Source: Acidobacteriota bacterium
GTDB taxonomy: Bacteria > Acidobacteriota > Terriglobia > Terriglobales > Acidobacteriaceae
Direction of reading: 5' to 3'
DNA length: 64,000 bases
Assembly (NCBI GenBank): GCA_021800255.1
Contig: JAJYZC010000009.1
Span: forward strand, 1 to 64,000
The notes under the pieces were generated by a model, which was not told the origin of the DNA, did not search any database, and saw nothing but the letters and a program-made list of their open reading frames with translations. Each line of letters starts with the position of its first letter. The first letter of the stretch is position 1. The position numbers and the translations under genes are program-made. Shown here in pieces: positions 62,997-64,000 of the stretch.

Positions 62997-64000
62997 ATGA
63001 AGCAGTCTTCGAAGAAGTGGGGAGCGGTGGCGTTAGCCGTTCTGCTTTTGGCCAGCGTCTCCGCCCAGGCGCGCTCGAAGAAGGTAAAGGACTTCAACCT
63101 GAAGGCCAACCCGCTGGCCACTGTGAAATCTGAGCAGCCCGACAAGATCCTCTACGACAAGGCCATGAAGGAATTGAAAAAGGGCCAGTACACCGTGGCG
63201 CGGCTTGACCTGGAGACCCTTCTCAATACCTATCCGGATTCGGAATACCGGATGCGCGCCAAGCTCTCCGTGGGCGACACCTGGTACAAAGAGGGTGGCT
63301 CCGCGGCGCTCACTCAGGCCCAGGCCGAATACCAGGACTTCATCACCTTCTTCCCCAACACCCCCGAGGCGGCCGAGGCGAAGATGAAGATCGCCGACAT
63401 CTATTACGAGCAGATTCAGAAGCCGGACCGCGACTACACCGACGCCCTGGAAGCCGAGCAGCAGTACCGGGAGATGATCCAAATGTTCCCGGATTCGCCC
63501 CTGATCCCGCGCGCCGAGCAGCAGTTGCGCAACGTGCAGGAGGTTCTGGCGCAGCGTGAATACCTGATCGGCCAATACTACGAGAGCGTTGAAAACTATT
63601 CCGCCGCCATCGCCCGGCTGGAAACCGTGGCTGAAAGATACCCGCTTTTCTCGCGCAGCGACGAGGTTTTGATTGACATCGGCGATTCCTACGAGGCCGA
63701 AGCGAGCGCCGTCGCCATGGCAACGCACCTGCCCGGCGCGGTCCGCGAGCGGCTGCGCACCTCCTACCTGAACAAGGCCGCCGCAGCTTACGATGAGGTC
63801 ATCACCCGTTATCCTATGGATCCTCACGTGGAGGATGCCCGCGACCGCTTGGTAGAGTTGAACCGCCCCATCCCCAATCCTACCCAAGCGTCGATCGCCG
63901 AAAGCGACGCGGAGGAACGCAGCCGGCAGCCCTTGCACTTTGCCGACAAAACCCTGGGACTGTTCAAACGCGGGCCTACGGTAGTAGAGGCTGCGCACGT
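62997..64000 (+). CDS. BamD-like outer membrane assembly lipoprotein/TPR protein (truncated by window end; start 62964 or 62997)
   Basis: Manual translation MKQSSKKWGAVALAVLLLASVSAQARSKK...DKILYDKAMKELKKGQYTVARLDLETLLNTYPDSEY. Confidence 0.85.
   Translation, partial: MKQSSKKWGAVALAVLLLASVSAQARSKKVKDFNLKANPLATVKSEQPDKILYDKAMKELKKGQYTVARLDLETLLNTYPDSEYRMRAKLSVGDTWYKEGGSAALTQAQAEYQDFITFFPNTPEAAEAKMKIADIYYEQIQKPDRDYTDALEAEQQYREMIQMFPDSPLIPRAEQQLRNVQEVLAQREYLIGQYYESVENYSAAIARLETVAERYPLFSRSDEVLIDIGDSYEAEASAVAMATHLPGAVRERLRTSYLNKAAAAYDEVITRYPMDPHVEDARDRLVELNRPIPNPTQASIAESDAEERSRQPLHFADKTLGLFKRGPTVVEAAH

Overview
High-GC chromosomal window whose gene content looks like an Acidobacteriota-type bacterium (taxonomy is inference). 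It is densely coded, with no rRNA, CRISPR array, prophage or intact IS element seen. Housekeeping genes: OPT transporter (truncated at window start), lpxK-waaA, queD, pncA, ruvB, trmFO, moeA-moaC, HIT protein, rpsA, nadB, ctaB, an ABC-F ATPase, ppc, rpe and a BamD-like lipoprotein (truncated at window end). There are two tRNAs (Gly-GCC, Cys-GCA). Accessory modules: (i) a tetraheme cytochrome / 4x[4Fe-4S] / NrfD quinone-redox module with no catalytic subunit; (ii) a metal module with an OprB-like porin, an RcnR-type regulator carrying H3/C35/H60/H64, a small membrane protein, a non-canonical Nramp, small upstream ORFs and a perfect 8+5+8 operator palindrome sitting between a predicted -35 and -10; (iii) a hexuronate cluster (FadR/GntR, uxaC, exuT-like MFS, LarA-family nickel racemase/epimerase homologue, uxaE, SDR); (iv) a Fic protein with a small partner; (v) an ECF sigma/anti-sigma pair. 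The most unusual sequence-level signals are a 42-bp in-frame palindromic triplication inside nadB with a compensated stem change, a dispersed REPIN/MITE-like element with GCATTTTCGGAAA ends in several copies, and a palindromic repeat inserted in-frame in the ABC-F gene. Start codons were refined by eye; nothing was checked by database search.
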